From assembly GCA_964475145.1 (NCBI GenBank), contig CAYYVK010000009.1:1-23152 (forward strand): a DNA stretch of 23,152 nucleotides. The letters run 5' to 3'. This document shows positions 13,764 through 21,712 of the stretch, piece after piece. How positions within the stretch are numbered: position 1 is the first letter of the stretch; every line of letters begins with the position of its first letter. Position numbers and translations under genes: made by a program. Source of the DNA: CAYYVK01 sp964475145. GTDB lineage: Archaea > Aenigmatarchaeota > Aenigmatarchaeia > CG10238-14 > SCSR01. The notes below the pieces were generated by a model, which worked only from the letters and a program-made list of their open reading frames with translations, did no database searches and was not told the origin of the DNA.

Positions 13764-14297
13764 ATGGAAGAACAAACTATTACCTACGAGCTCATAAGAA
13801 AAATACAGAGAGAGGAACAAAGGCAACCTAAGCTAACTCCAATCCCTGAAAACTTTTTCGAGGCTTTGGCAAAATACCTACAACAGAAAAAGCAACTTGC
13901 CCTTAAGGACGATAGAAAGGTTACGCTAGAAATCAAGAATGTAGAAAGACTGGTAGAAGACATATTCAACAGAAGAGAAAGGAAAATACTAAACGCATCA
14001 ATAATAGCAGCAAGGACTGGAATCCAGCCTGAAAACTTAACAAGCGAGGAAAAGGCCTTTTTTGAGGAGATAACGAGTATACTTAAAAAAAGAAGGGGAA
14101 AAATGCTTGAAAAAACTTTGAAAGAAAAGGAGCTAGCACCAATGATTGTGTTTAAGGTAGATGTACCTGCTTTTGTTGGAATAGACGGCAATACGTATGG
14201 ACCTTTCAAGAGTGGTGATATTGCTAGGATTCCGGAGGAGAATATGAAAGTTTTTGTGGAAAAGGGTATGGCAGAAGAGTTTAAGGTGAATGTATGA
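13764..14297 (+). CDS. gins51: GINS complex subunit (Gins51/Gins15-type)
   Basis: 177 residues. GINS bridges MCM helicase, Cdc45/GAN and primase at the fork. The large helical A domain occupies about residues 1-125, with the core KVTLEIKNVERLVEDIFNRRERKILNASIIAARTG typical of the family. The small beta-rich B domain is C-terminal (about 130-177), with VFKVDVPAFVGIDGNTYGPFKSGDIARIP. An A-then-B order is the Gins51 type. The ATG has a gatgg box 5 nt upstream. The stop overlaps the L44e ATG by 4 bp. It follows the primase gene by 30 bp, consistent with the functional contact between the two. No Gins23 is seen, so the complex may be a homotetramer as in some Euryarchaeota. Confidence 0.88.
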   Translation: MEEQTITYELIRKIQREEQRQPKLTPIPENFFEALAKYLQQKKQLALKDDRKVTLEIKNVERLVEDIFNRRERKILNASIIAARTGIQPENLTSEEKAFFEEITSILKKRRGKMLEKTLKEKELAPMIVFKVDVPAFVGIDGNTYGPFKSGDIARIPEENMKVFVEKGMAEEFKVNV

Positions 14298-14572
14298 AGT
14301 TTCCAAAAGAGCTGAACAAATACTGTCCTTATTGCAAGAGGCATACTAAGCATACTGTAGAAACTGTGAAAAAGAGACCAAGGAGAAAGCTTGCTCAAGG
14401 ACAGAGAAGGTTCTTAAGAAAACTTAAGGGGTATGGGAGTTTTCCCAAGGAAAAGCCTGACTATGAAAAGGCTACAAAGCGTGTTGATCTAAGGCTTAAA
14501 TGTACAGTATGCGGTAAAAAGCATTCAATAAGAGGTTGGAGAGCAAAGAAGTTTGAGCTGGTGAAAGCATGA
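14294..14572 (+). CDS. rpl44e: Large ribosomal subunit protein L44e
   Basis: 92-residue basic protein. It opens with KFPKELNKYCPYCKRHTKH and has a zinc ribbon with C11, C14, C70 and C73. The middle is arginine/lysine rich (KKRPRRKLAQGQRRF) and the end, GWRAKKFELVKA, is standard for L44e. It binds near the E-site of the large subunit. ATGA overlaps join it to GINS upstream and S27e downstream. The GINS-L44e-S27e succession is a conserved archaeal cluster. Confidence 0.96.
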   Translation: MKFPKELNKYCPYCKRHTKHTVETVKKRPRRKLAQGQRRFLRKLKGYGSFPKEKPDYEKATKRVDLRLKCTVCGKKHSIRGWRAKKFELVKA

Positions 14573-14760
14573 AAAAGATAATCCAAATGCCTACTTCCAA
14601 ATTCATTAAAGTTTTGTGTAAGAAATGTAAGAATGAACAAGTAGTTTTTGACAAGCCTTCTACTGTTATAAGATGTCTTAAATGCAATGAAGTTTTAGTA
14701 GTTCCTACCGGAGGAAAAGGAAAAATAAAAAACGCTAAAGTGTTAAGGTTTTTAAGTTAG
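14569..14760 (+). CDS. rps27e: Small ribosomal subunit protein S27e
   Basis: 63 residues with the S27e zinc ribbon: C17 and C20 (CKKC), C36 and C39 (CLKC), followed by GGKGKIKNAKVLRFLS. The ATG overlaps the L44e stop by 4 bp. In many archaea the cluster continues with the alpha subunit of initiation factor 2 and Nop10; here it ends and a small heat-shock gene follows after 29 bp. Confidence 0.95.
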   Translation: MKKIIQMPTSKFIKVLCKKCKNEQVVFDKPSTVIRCLKCNEVLVVPTGGKGKIKNAKVLRFLS

Positions 14761-14789
14761 AAGGGAAAATAATAGTTTTAGGCGGTTTT

Positions 14790-15197
14790 ATGTTTTGGGA
14801 AGACCCTTTTGAAGAGCTGCAAAGAATGAGAAGAATGATGAGAGAAGCTTTTAGGAGAATCGGAGAAGTGGAAGAAACAGCATTTCCTGTGGATATAAGC
14901 GAAACTGTTGATGAAGTAATAGTGAGAGCTGACTTACCAGGGTTTAAAAAGGATGAAGTATCTGTAAAGGCAACAGAAAATACAGTAGAAATAGTAGCTC
15001 AACATAAAGAGAAAAAAGTTGAAAAGACTGAAACTATTTTTAGAGCAGAAAGAAGGTTTGGTGTAGCTAGAAGATTCTTAACACTACCTAGAGAGGTTAT
15101 ACCAGAAACTGCAAAAGCAAGCATGGAGGATGGTGTTCTAGAGATAAGGTTTAAGAAAGCAAAAGCAAAGAAGGTAAGAGAAATTAAAGTTCAATGA
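14790..15197 (+). CDS. hsp20: Small heat shock protein (Hsp20 / alpha-crystallin)
   Basis: 135 residues. An ATP-independent holdase that binds unfolding proteins. A short N-terminal helical arm rich in Met and Arg (EELQRMRRMMREAFRRI) leads into the alpha-crystallin domain (about 31-122) with PVDISETVDEVIVRADLPGF, the family's 'aDLPGf.kdev', and ASMEDGVLEIRF near its end. The C-terminal tail holds the I-x-V motif (IKV, 132-134) used for oligomer assembly. A GGCGG box lies 4 nt before the ATG. A separate promoter is possible in the 29-bp gap after S27e, but none is clear. Confidence 0.95.
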   Translation: MFWEDPFEELQRMRRMMREAFRRIGEVEETAFPVDISETVDEVIVRADLPGFKKDEVSVKATENTVEIVAQHKEKKVEKTETIFRAERRFGVARRFLTLPREVIPETAKASMEDGVLEIRFKKAKAKKVREIKVQ

Positions 15198-15200
15198 ACT

Positions 15201-15320
15201 ATGGGTGAGGAGAGTCTTCCAAAACCAGAAGGCATCTGCAAGTATTGCAAAAAGCCTGTATACCATAGTCTAGCACAGCATGAGCTAGTGTGTAGATTAG
15301 AAGAGAAACAGTCTACTTAA
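15201..15320 (+). CDS. 39-residue C2HC zinc-finger protein
   Basis: A 40-codon frame starting 3 bp after the Hsp20 stop. The product has one compact zinc finger, C13-x2-C16-x10-H27-x3-C31 (ICKYCKKP, then AQHELVCRL), framed by short charged ends. The spacing matches the C2HC finger type found in small nucleic-acid- or protein-binding domains. I cannot name a partner. There is no clear ribosome binding site; re-initiation after Hsp20 is likely given the spacing. Its last 8 bp overlap the 3' end of the convergent rtcA gene. The conserved-looking finger argues that it is real, but the small size keeps confidence moderate. Confidence 0.55.
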   Translation: MGEESLPKPEGICKYCKKPVYHSLAQHELVCRLEEKQST

Positions 15321-16353
15321 AATTCTGATTGACAAACCCGATCCCATCTACTTCTATTCTCTTTTTTGTTTCATCCACAAAAAACTTAACTCCTAGCATC
15401 ATTTCACAAACTTTCATGTTAGTCACACAATGCTCTGTAATCTCTTCTACCTTAATTATACTTCTTCCTTCTGCCAGGGCGATAAAAGGTAGCACTTGAT
15501 CAGCCATAAACTTGTCTAGAGCTGCTTTAGATTCAATAGATTTTATCAACTCTTTAGCACATTCTTCACCAATTCTTTCTGCTGGCACGCCTTTTTTTCC
15601 TATGTTATCAGCACCAACAATAGAATTCTCACACTCAGCCCAGAGAGTGATAGAAGTTCCGGGTGAAAAAGTATTTACAGTTTTAGACTCGATTTCAACC
15701 TCATAACCTTTTTCTTTTAAAATCTCTCCTGCTGAAGTAGCTTGCCTTTCGGCAACACTTTTTGGTAAAGAGCCTGCTATAGAAATTCCCCTTATCTTTT
15801 TAACTTCTCCTCTATCTATTAAGCTTACAGCCTTCAATTTTTTAACAGGGAAAAATTTTATTTTAACTATTCCTCCTCCCCTAGGATAAAAGCCTTCTTT
15901 CACTACCTCTATCTCTGGCTGTCTAACTCCTAGCTTTGAAAGCAAAGGAAAAGTTACATGCTGAAGAAATTGAACTGTTGGAGCGCCTAAGCCTGCAGTC
16001 CCTCCAATTATTTCCAGTGTAACTTCTCTATCAGAAAAAATTAGCAAAGGTGTTAAAGTCTGCAAAACCAAAGAGACTTGACCTGCTGTTCCAACGTCAA
16101 TTTTCCTGTCGTAAACGTTAAAAGATTTTGGAAAAAATTCAACTTCAGTAGAATAAAGCTTTAATCCTTTTATTTCTGCGTCGCAAAATTCGCCAGCAAC
16201 TCTTACTCCCGTTAAGTGTTGAGGCATCAATCCTGGTTTTGGTCTTCCTTTCCTTATGTTAAAAATTTTCACCGGCTTTAAAGTTAGGCAAGATAAAGAT
16301 ATACTTGTGCGCAACACTTGTCCGTAACCTATAGATCCGTCTATTTCTATCAT
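15313..16353 (-). CDS. rtcA: RNA 3'-terminal phosphate cyclase (RtcA)
   Basis: 346 residues. RtcA converts RNA 3'-phosphate ends to 2',3'-cyclic phosphates through an AMP-enzyme. The AMP-accepting histidine is H308 in EHCVTNMKV, matching H309 of the E. coli enzyme, and ADQVLPFIALAEG precedes it. KGRPKPGLMPQHLTGVR, VGTAGQVSLVLQTLTPLL and FYPRGGG are family blocks. An oddity lies at the N-terminus: where others have DGS-x-GEGGGQ-x-LR this one has IDGSIGYGQVLR, two residues shorter and without the glutamate that binds the catalytic metal. The gene is last in a - strand run, starting 43 bp after the exchanger stop, and its 3' end overlaps the convergent zinc-finger gene. Confidence 0.92.
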   Translation of the reverse strand: MIEIDGSIGYGQVLRTSISLSCLTLKPVKIFNIRKGRPKPGLMPQHLTGVRVAGEFCDAEIKGLKLYSTEVEFFPKSFNVYDRKIDVGTAGQVSLVLQTLTPLLIFSDREVTLEIIGGTAGLGAPTVQFLQHVTFPLLSKLGVRQPEIEVVKEGFYPRGGGIVKIKFFPVKKLKAVSLIDRGEVKKIRGISIAGSLPKSVAERQATSAGEILKEKGYEVEIESKTVNTFSPGTSITLWAECENSIVGADNIGKKGVPAERIGEECAKELIKSIESKAALDKFMADQVLPFIALAEGRSIIKVEEITEHCVTNMKVCEMMLGVKFFVDETKKRIEVDGIGFVNQNFK

Positions 16354-16396
16354 CTTCTCGCCTGTAAAAATTTTCGGCTTAAGATAAAAAATACAT

Positions 16397-17347
16397 TCAT
16401 GCCAAGCTTATCTCTACTCCAAATGTTGTTAGCAGGAAAATAAGATAAACCAAAAGCAAGATTAAACCTTCTTTTAACTGAAGCTTACCGTCGCTTATAA
16501 AGTGCCAAAGAAGTATAGTTGCTGTTAAGCTAAAAAGAACAAGGGTAGAGTAGACTGTAGTTTCTACAGCAAACGTGGAAAAAAGAAGAACCAGTCCAAG
16601 CAAGAACGTCAATTTTGTCAAGCATCCTCCTACCAGATCTCCCAGTGCTAAGTTTACATGTCTCTTCCTCACAGCCTCCAAAGCTATGGAAAGTTCTGGC
16701 AAAGAAGTTCCTATCGCTATTATAGTAGCACCAATAACAGAAGCATCTATACCAAGATTTTCCGCTATCCTCAGGCTCGAGTTTACGACAAACCTTGCAG
16801 AGACTATGACAAAGAAGATTCCTGCGCATACTAGTAAAACCAGTCTGCTTAAGTTTGCTATTAGCTTGTGATCCTTAATTTTTCCAGTAGTAATTTCTTT
16901 TCTTACCGAATAATAACAGAAATAGACAAAAACAAACAACAAAATTAAACCAAAAATCTTGCTCAGAACTCCAAACCAAAGAAGAATTAAAGTTATAAAA
17001 GAGGTCAGGAAGAGCATCAAAGAAAGTGCTCCTAATTCCTTCTTCCTTATGGTTATGGTAGTTGGTACAAGTATAGCTGCTACTCCAATTATCAAGCTTA
17101 GGTTAGTGATGTTCGAGCCAAGAATATTTCCTAGAGTCAGCTGCACATTGTTAGAAGTTAATGCTGAAAAGGCAACTGCTATTTCTGGTATGTTCGTAGC
17201 TATGGAAAGAAGGATAAAACCTACGACCAAATCTCCTATTCTTGTAACTCTAGCTATTTTGGTGGCTGAACCTACAACAACTCTACTCGAAACTGAAAGA
17301 GTTATTAGAGATGCGAAGAGTACAAACATCTCTGTTGCTACATTCAT
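16397..17347 (-). CDS. Sodium/calcium exchanger family (CaCA) membrane protein
   Basis: 316 residues and about ten membrane helices in two inverted halves, the YrbG/NCX_Mj plan. The alpha-1 repeat (about 42-80) is intact with SIATNIPEIAVAF and GNILGSNITN, giving the ion-binding glutamate. The alpha-2 repeat (about 190-225) has IAIGTSLPELSIAL with its glutamate, but the second box reads GDLVGGCLTK where GNxxGSNxxN is usual, so three polar ligands or near-ligands are changed. Ca2+/Na+ (or cation/H+) exchange is the family role; ion preference here is uncertain. It starts 40 bp after the stop of the P-type ATPase on the same strand, so both calcium-type transporters are likely co-regulated. Confidence 0.9.
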   Translation of the reverse strand: MNVATEMFVLFASLITLSVSSRVVVGSATKIARVTRIGDLVVGFILLSIATNIPEIAVAFSALTSNNVQLTLGNILGSNITNLSLIIGVAAILVPTTITIRKKELGALSLMLFLTSFITLILLWFGVLSKIFGLILLFVFVYFCYYSVRKEITTGKIKDHKLIANLSRLVLLVCAGIFFVIVSARFVVNSSLRIAENLGIDASVIGATIIAIGTSLPELSIALEAVRKRHVNLALGDLVGGCLTKLTFLLGLVLLFSTFAVETTVYSTLVLFSLTATILLWHFISDGKLQLKEGLILLLVYLIFLLTTFGVEISLA

Positions 17348-17387
17348 TAAATAATTTTTGTTTTTTGTACTTTTGTTCTTTAGTTTC

Positions 17388-20015
17388 TTAACTCATGAAA
17401 ATGCTTGGGAAAAGCAAAAGTCCTGTAGAAGAAAGGAGAAAGACTATAAGCAGTTCAATAGGGCTTAATGGTGCTGTAGAAAAGAGTGCGTTGAAGAATG
17501 GAATAAAGACTATCATAAGCTGGAGTACCAAAGCTGCTAGAACAGACAATATTAAGTACTTGTTCGAAAATACTTTGGTTTTGAAGACAGGGCTCTTTTC
17601 AGACCTGCAATTAAAAACAAACAAAAGCTGAAAGAGTATAGCAGTCGTAAGAGCCATAGTCCTTCCTTTTATTTCTCCGGCTCTAATAAAACCAAAGACG
17701 AAAGAACCAATAGTTGCTAAACATGCTAAAGATCCTGCAGCCAGAATAAAAAGTTTCATTCCATGTAGAATACTTTCCTTTGGATTTCTCGGCTTTCTTT
17801 TCATGATTTCAGGGTCTTTAGGGTCAAAAACTAGAGCTAAAGCTGGCAAGCTATCTGTTAGCAAGTTTATCCAAAGTATCTGTAAAGGTAAAAGTGGTAA
17901 AGGTAAACCAGTAAGTATGGCTAGGCTTGTAACAAATATTTCGTTAAAGTTTACGGAAAGCATGAACCTGATAAACTTTCTTATGTTGTCGTATATTGCT
18001 CTACCTTCTTCTACTGCTGAAACTATACTGTAAAAATTGTCATCTGTTAAAACTATATCACTAGCTTCTCTTGCAACGTCTGTTCCTCTTATACCCATAC
18101 TTACACCAACGTGAGCTTCCTTCAAAGCAGGAGCATCGTTCACACCATCCCCTGTAACTGCAATCACGTGCCCAACCTTCTTCAAAGCTCTTACTATCCT
18201 AAACTTATGCTCTGGAGAAACTCTTGCATACACGCTAACTTTCTCGACAACTTTTTCCAAATCTTCATTGCTCATTCCATCTAACTCAGAACCAGTAAGA
18301 ACTAGACCCTCAAGGATTCCAAGCTCTCTTGCAACAGAAACTGCAGTCTCTTTGTGGTCGCCGGTAACCATCACAACTCTTATTCCTGCTGCCTTGCATT
18401 TTTCTACAGCTTCCTTAACTTCTCTTCTCGGAGGGTCTTGCATGCCTACAAGCCCTAGAAAAGTTAAGTCTCTCTCTACTTTTTCTGGAGAAAATTCTTT
18501 GCTCTCAACTTTCTTGTACGCTATACCAATTACTCTTAACCCTTCAGAAGCCATTTTCCTTATTTCCTTTTCAAGCATAGCTCTTTCTTCTTTTCCAAGC
18601 GTACTTACAGTTTCTTTCTGAATTCTGGTAGAAGCTTCCAACACTTTTTCAGGTGCTCCTTTCACGTATGCTAAATTCTCTCCTCCGTCTGAAACCAAAA
18701 CCGACATCATCTTCCTTTCTGAAGAGAATGGAATTTCGATCAACGTCTTGAATTTCTTTTGCATTTCCTCTTTCAATATTCCATTTTTTGCAGCAGCAAC
18801 AAGCAAAGCGGCTTCTGTAGGATCTCCGCTTATTTTCCACTTATCTCCTTCCCTGTAAAAGGATGCACTATTGCACAAAACACAAGCTCTTAGTAAAAGC
18901 TGTAAGTTCTTGTCAGAATAAGGCTTTCCTTCAAACAAAAATTCTCCATGAGGCTCAAAGCCAACACCAGTCACTTCTATCCTCTTATCGCCTACAAAAA
19001 TCTTTCTTACCGTCATTTCATTGCTAGTCATTGTTCCAGTCTTGTCAGAAACTATTACAGTAGTGCAACCCAGAGTTTCTATGGCTGAAAGCTTTCTTAC
19101 TATAGCATTCCTCTTTGCCATTGTACGAACTCCTAAGGCAAGAGCAACTGTTATCGTGACTGGCAAACCTTCTGGAACTGCAGAAACTGCAAGCGCAACT
19201 GCTGTCAAGAACATTACAGAAGGGTCTATTTTCCTAGCTATTCCTATCAAGAGGACAAAGAACGAAATTATCAAGACGAAGACCCCCAGCCACTTCCCAA
19301 ACTGGGTAAGCCTTATTTGTAAAGGAGTCTCTTCTTCCTTTTTTTCAAGCATGCCTGCTATCCTTCCAAGCTCTGTATGTATACCTGTGTCAACAACAAC
19401 TGCTTTTGCTTTACCAGAAGTCACAACAGTCCCCATGAAAACCATGTTCTTCCTTTCAGGAATTGCAACATCTCCTAAAACTCGATCATGCTTTTCTACA
19501 GGAACAGACTCTCCAGTCAAAGAAGACTCGTCAACCCTAAGGTTTAAAACTTCTATTAGCCTGCAGTCAGCAGGAACCTTATCTCCTTCTTCAAGCAGAA
19601 TTATATCTCCTGGGACAAGCTCACGAGAAGGAATTGTTTTTTGTTTACCTTCTCTAATAACTTTTGTCTTTGGAACTAAAAGCCTTTTCAGGGCTTCCAT
19701 CGCTTTTTCTGCCTTGTATTCCTGGAAAAAGCCGATAAGAGCGTTTAGTAATAAGACTGTAAAAATTAGAATTGCATCATCTTTCCTCCCAGCCAAAAAA
19801 GAAACAAAGACAGCAACCAGTAAAATTATAATCAGAAAGTTCTTAAACTGTCTTAGAAAAATTATCAAAGGACTTATCTCCTTTCGCTCAACTATCTCGT
19901 TGAACCCAAATTTTTTTAGCCTCTCTTTTGCTTCTCTTTCGCTCAAGCCCTGTTCAGAAGTGTAGAAGATTTGAAGTATTTCTTCCTTCCTCTTTTTATG
20001 CCAAACTTTTTCCAT
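17388..20015 (-). CDS. P-type cation-transporting ATPase, Ca2+ (P2A) type
   Basis: 875 residues. The cation-ATPase N-terminal domain (about 1-70) is followed by the A domain with LTGESVPV, then M4 with VPEGLPVT. The phosphorylated aspartate is D324 in SDKTGTMT. The N domain has KGAPEKV, and the P domain ends with MVTGDH and GDGVNDAPAL. In M5 SVNFNEIF supplies Asn/Glu and in M6 NLLTDSLPALAL supplies Asn/Thr/Asp, the same pattern as the Ca2+ ligands of SERCA. This favours Ca2+ export over Na+/K+ or heavy metals. It begins 24 bp after the enolase-like gene and is followed by the CaCA exchanger. All genes in this run read in the same direction. Confidence 0.94.
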   Translation of the reverse strand: MEKVWHKKRKEEILQIFYTSEQGLSEREAKERLKKFGFNEIVERKEISPLIIFLRQFKNFLIIILLVAVFVSFLAGRKDDAILIFTVLLLNALIGFFQEYKAEKAMEALKRLLVPKTKVIREGKQKTIPSRELVPGDIILLEEGDKVPADCRLIEVLNLRVDESSLTGESVPVEKHDRVLGDVAIPERKNMVFMGTVVTSGKAKAVVVDTGIHTELGRIAGMLEKKEEETPLQIRLTQFGKWLGVFVLIISFFVLLIGIARKIDPSVMFLTAVALAVSAVPEGLPVTITVALALGVRTMAKRNAIVRKLSAIETLGCTTVIVSDKTGTMTSNEMTVRKIFVGDKRIEVTGVGFEPHGEFLFEGKPYSDKNLQLLLRACVLCNSASFYREGDKWKISGDPTEAALLVAAAKNGILKEEMQKKFKTLIEIPFSSERKMMSVLVSDGGENLAYVKGAPEKVLEASTRIQKETVSTLGKEERAMLEKEIRKMASEGLRVIGIAYKKVESKEFSPEKVERDLTFLGLVGMQDPPRREVKEAVEKCKAAGIRVVMVTGDHKETAVSVARELGILEGLVLTGSELDGMSNEDLEKVVEKVSVYARVSPEHKFRIVRALKKVGHVIAVTGDGVNDAPALKEAHVGVSMGIRGTDVAREASDIVLTDDNFYSIVSAVEEGRAIYDNIRKFIRFMLSVNFNEIFVTSLAILTGLPLPLLPLQILWINLLTDSLPALALVFDPKDPEIMKRKPRNPKESILHGMKLFILAAGSLACLATIGSFVFGFIRAGEIKGRTMALTTAILFQLLFVFNCRSEKSPVFKTKVFSNKYLILSVLAALVLQLMIVFIPFFNALFSTAPLSPIELLIVFLLSSTGLLLFPSIFMS

Positions 20016-20039
20016 AAACTAAATTTGTTTCAGAGAATT

Positions 20040-21203
20040 TTATAACCCAAGCTTTTCTTCTATCCTTATCATCTCGTTTATCTTAACAGTCCTTTCACCA
20101 CTTATACCAAGCTTTATATAGTCGCACTCAAGACCAACAGCCAAATGACACATCAACGTGTCTTCTGTCTCTCCTGACCGATGAGAAAAGACAGTGATTA
20201 GCTTGTTCTCCTTTGCCTTTTTAATAAACTCTATCGTGTCTGTAATAGTTCCGACTTGACTTGGCTTTACTAGAACTGCATTAGTTGCTTTGAAGTCTAG
20301 TCCATGCTTCAGTCTTTCTAAGTTCGTTGTGTATAAATCATCACCACATATAATCTTGCCAGAGACCATGCTTGTTAAAGTGGAGAAAGACATAAAATCA
20401 TCTTCATGAAAAGGGTCTTCCAAGTAGGTTATTGGATAGTTTCTCATCAGCTCTAGCATAAAATCTATCTGTTCTCTCCAGTTGAAGATCCTGTTGGAAT
20501 AAGTGTAAACATAATACCTATTACCGTCCCAAAGTTGAGAAGCCGCAACATCCAAGCCAATTTTTAGCAAATTTTCATTAGCAACCTTTGTCAAGAGCTT
20601 TAGCACTTCTTCTATCGGTAAAGTAGTTATCCATGCAGATTCTGCATTTCTGCCATAATTGAACAAAGGGTCTGATTGTGAAAGAAGTTCGCCAAGCTTT
20701 AGATAAGCATTAGAAATTTTTTTAACAGAATCGTAAAATTTTTTCTGGTGCACTGGTAAGAGCAAAAATTCTTGGATGTCGCTTCTGTTCTCCTTCCAAC
20801 CCCCTACAACATTGCACAAAGGTTTAGGAATTTTTTTACCACCTAAAAATTCAAAAACTTCCTTACCTTCTTCTGCTGCAAATGCCTTTAAAAAGGCAGA
20901 AGAAATTGCTAAAGCAAGGTTACCGCCTATTTCACGAAAATCTTTACTTTTGTCTATTATGTGCAAAGTATCGTCCACATCCTTTTGCTCAGGAAAATCT
21001 TCTGAAGTGAAGTGCCTTCTTATTACATAAAACTTCCTTATAGCTTCATCAACTGGTAAGTAAACCACTTCATGCTTCCCCCTGCTTGTTCCCATAGGAA
21101 CTGACGCTCTTACTTTTGCTTCTGAAGTTTCTAGCTCAACTTCTAGAGTTTCTCTAGACTTTGTGGAGAAAATCCTTCTTATCTCAAGTCTCTTTACCCT
21201 CAT
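20040..21203 (-). CDS. eno: Enolase or enolase-like protein with an altered active-site loop
   Basis: 387 residues, shorter than usual (about 410-430). Much of the enolase site is present (yeast numbers in brackets): S40 (S39) in GTSRGKH, E145 (E168) in DIQEF, D218 (D246) in LDVAAS, E262 (E295) in LEDP, D288 (D320) in GDDL, K313 (K345) in LVKPSQVGT, H341-R342-S343 (H373-S375) and K364 (K396). Two parts are not conserved. The GDEGG-x-AP loop that carries the acid E211 reads GRNAESAW (184-191), and the GG-x-H loop (H159) reads GGWK (134-137). So metal and base are in place while the general acid is not, unless E188 takes over. It could be a divergent enolase or a paralogue with another role. 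Promoter overlaps that of the divergent flavin-reductase-like gene. Confidence 0.8.
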   Translation of the reverse strand: MRVKRLEIRRIFSTKSRETLEVELETSEAKVRASVPMGTSRGKHEVVYLPVDEAIRKFYVIRRHFTSEDFPEQKDVDDTLHIIDKSKDFREIGGNLALAISSAFLKAFAAEEGKEVFEFLGGKKIPKPLCNVVGGWKENRSDIQEFLLLPVHQKKFYDSVKKISNAYLKLGELLSQSDPLFNYGRNAESAWITTLPIEEVLKLLTKVANENLLKIGLDVAASQLWDGNRYYVYTYSNRIFNWREQIDFMLELMRNYPITYLEDPFHEDDFMSFSTLTSMVSGKIICGDDLYTTNLERLKHGLDFKATNAVLVKPSQVGTITDTIEFIKKAKENKLITVFSHRSGETEDTLMCHLAVGLECDYIKLGISGERTVKINEMIRIEEKLGL

Positions 21204-21236
21204 TAATTAAATTTATGTTTGGCCATATTAAATTCA
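21203..21236. promoter_or_regulatory. Divergent overlapping promoters of the enolase-like and flavin-reductase-like genes
   Basis: Only 32 bp separate the two start codons. AT-rich aattaaattta (about 21205-21215) is at about -26 for the rightward ATG at 21236, and attaaatt (about 21226-21233) is at about -27 for the leftward ATG at 21203. Each TATA-like box lies near the other gene's start, so the two transcripts would be leaderless and probably mutually exclusive. Confidence 0.4.
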
Positions 21237-21706
21237 TGCGAATATCCGAGCAAATCTTTCCAAGAGTAGTCTGTTTGATAGCTACTGTTGACAAGCAAGG
21301 AAAGCCTAACGTCATGACTGCTAGCTTTTTAATGCCTGTGAGCTTTGAGCCTAAGTACGTTGCATTTGCTATCTCACCAAGAAGGTATACTTTCGAAAAC
21401 CTGAAAGCAGTGAAAGAGTTTAGCTTGAACGTATGCTCAAGAGAAATGGAAGAAATAGCATGGATATGCGGAAGTCATTCTGGTAGCGAAGCAGATAAAT
21501 TTAAGCTTGCGAGGATTACTGCAGAAAACTCTGACATGATAAAACCACCAGTAATAAAAGAATGTCCGATAAGCTTTGAATGCAAGGTAGAAGAGATGAA
21601 GCTTTTTGGTGACCATTGGCTTGTAGTTGGAAGGGTTTTGAAAGAGCACGTAAGAAATGAGCAGTTCAAGCCTTTAATGCACAAAAGTGGGAAAGAGTTT
21701 TTCTAA
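21236..21706 (+). CDS. Flavin-reductase-like FMN-binding split-barrel protein
   Basis: 156 residues from the ATG at 21236. The fold is the FMN-binding split barrel of flavin reductase-like proteins: PRVVCLIATVDKQGKPNVMTASFLMPVSFEPKYVAFAISPRRYT matches the family's 'p.pvalvtt.d.eG..Na.t.s....vs..Pp.v.v.i....t', and LNVCSREM with the HSGSEADKF block follow. It probably binds FMN and either reduces a substrate or hands electrons to a partner; the partner is unknown. A longer in-frame start at 21161 runs back into the divergent enolase gene and adds residues foreign to the family, so it is rejected. The gene ends 6 bp before the open frame that leads into the assembly gap on the other strand. Confidence 0.82.
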   Translation: MRISEQIFPRVVCLIATVDKQGKPNVMTASFLMPVSFEPKYVAFAISPRRYTFENLKAVKEFSLNVCSREMEEIAWICGSHSGSEADKFKLARITAENSDMIKPPVIKECPISFECKVEEMKLFGDHWLVVGRVLKEHVRNEQFKPLMHKSGKEFF

Positions 21707-21712
21707 CTAATG

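Noticed and set aside
13784..14398. 204-codon - strand frame across GINS and L44e
   Set aside because: Antisense of two clear genes, Ser/Phe-rich, no motifs.
19021..19965. 314-codon + strand frame inside the P-type ATPase gene
   Set aside because: Ser/Thr/Lys-rich antisense shadow; the - strand ATPase has all family motifs.
21161..21235. Upstream start of the flavin-reductase-like gene
   Set aside because: It would run into the divergent enolase gene and add residues unlike the family; the ATG at 21236 begins at the usual domain edge.
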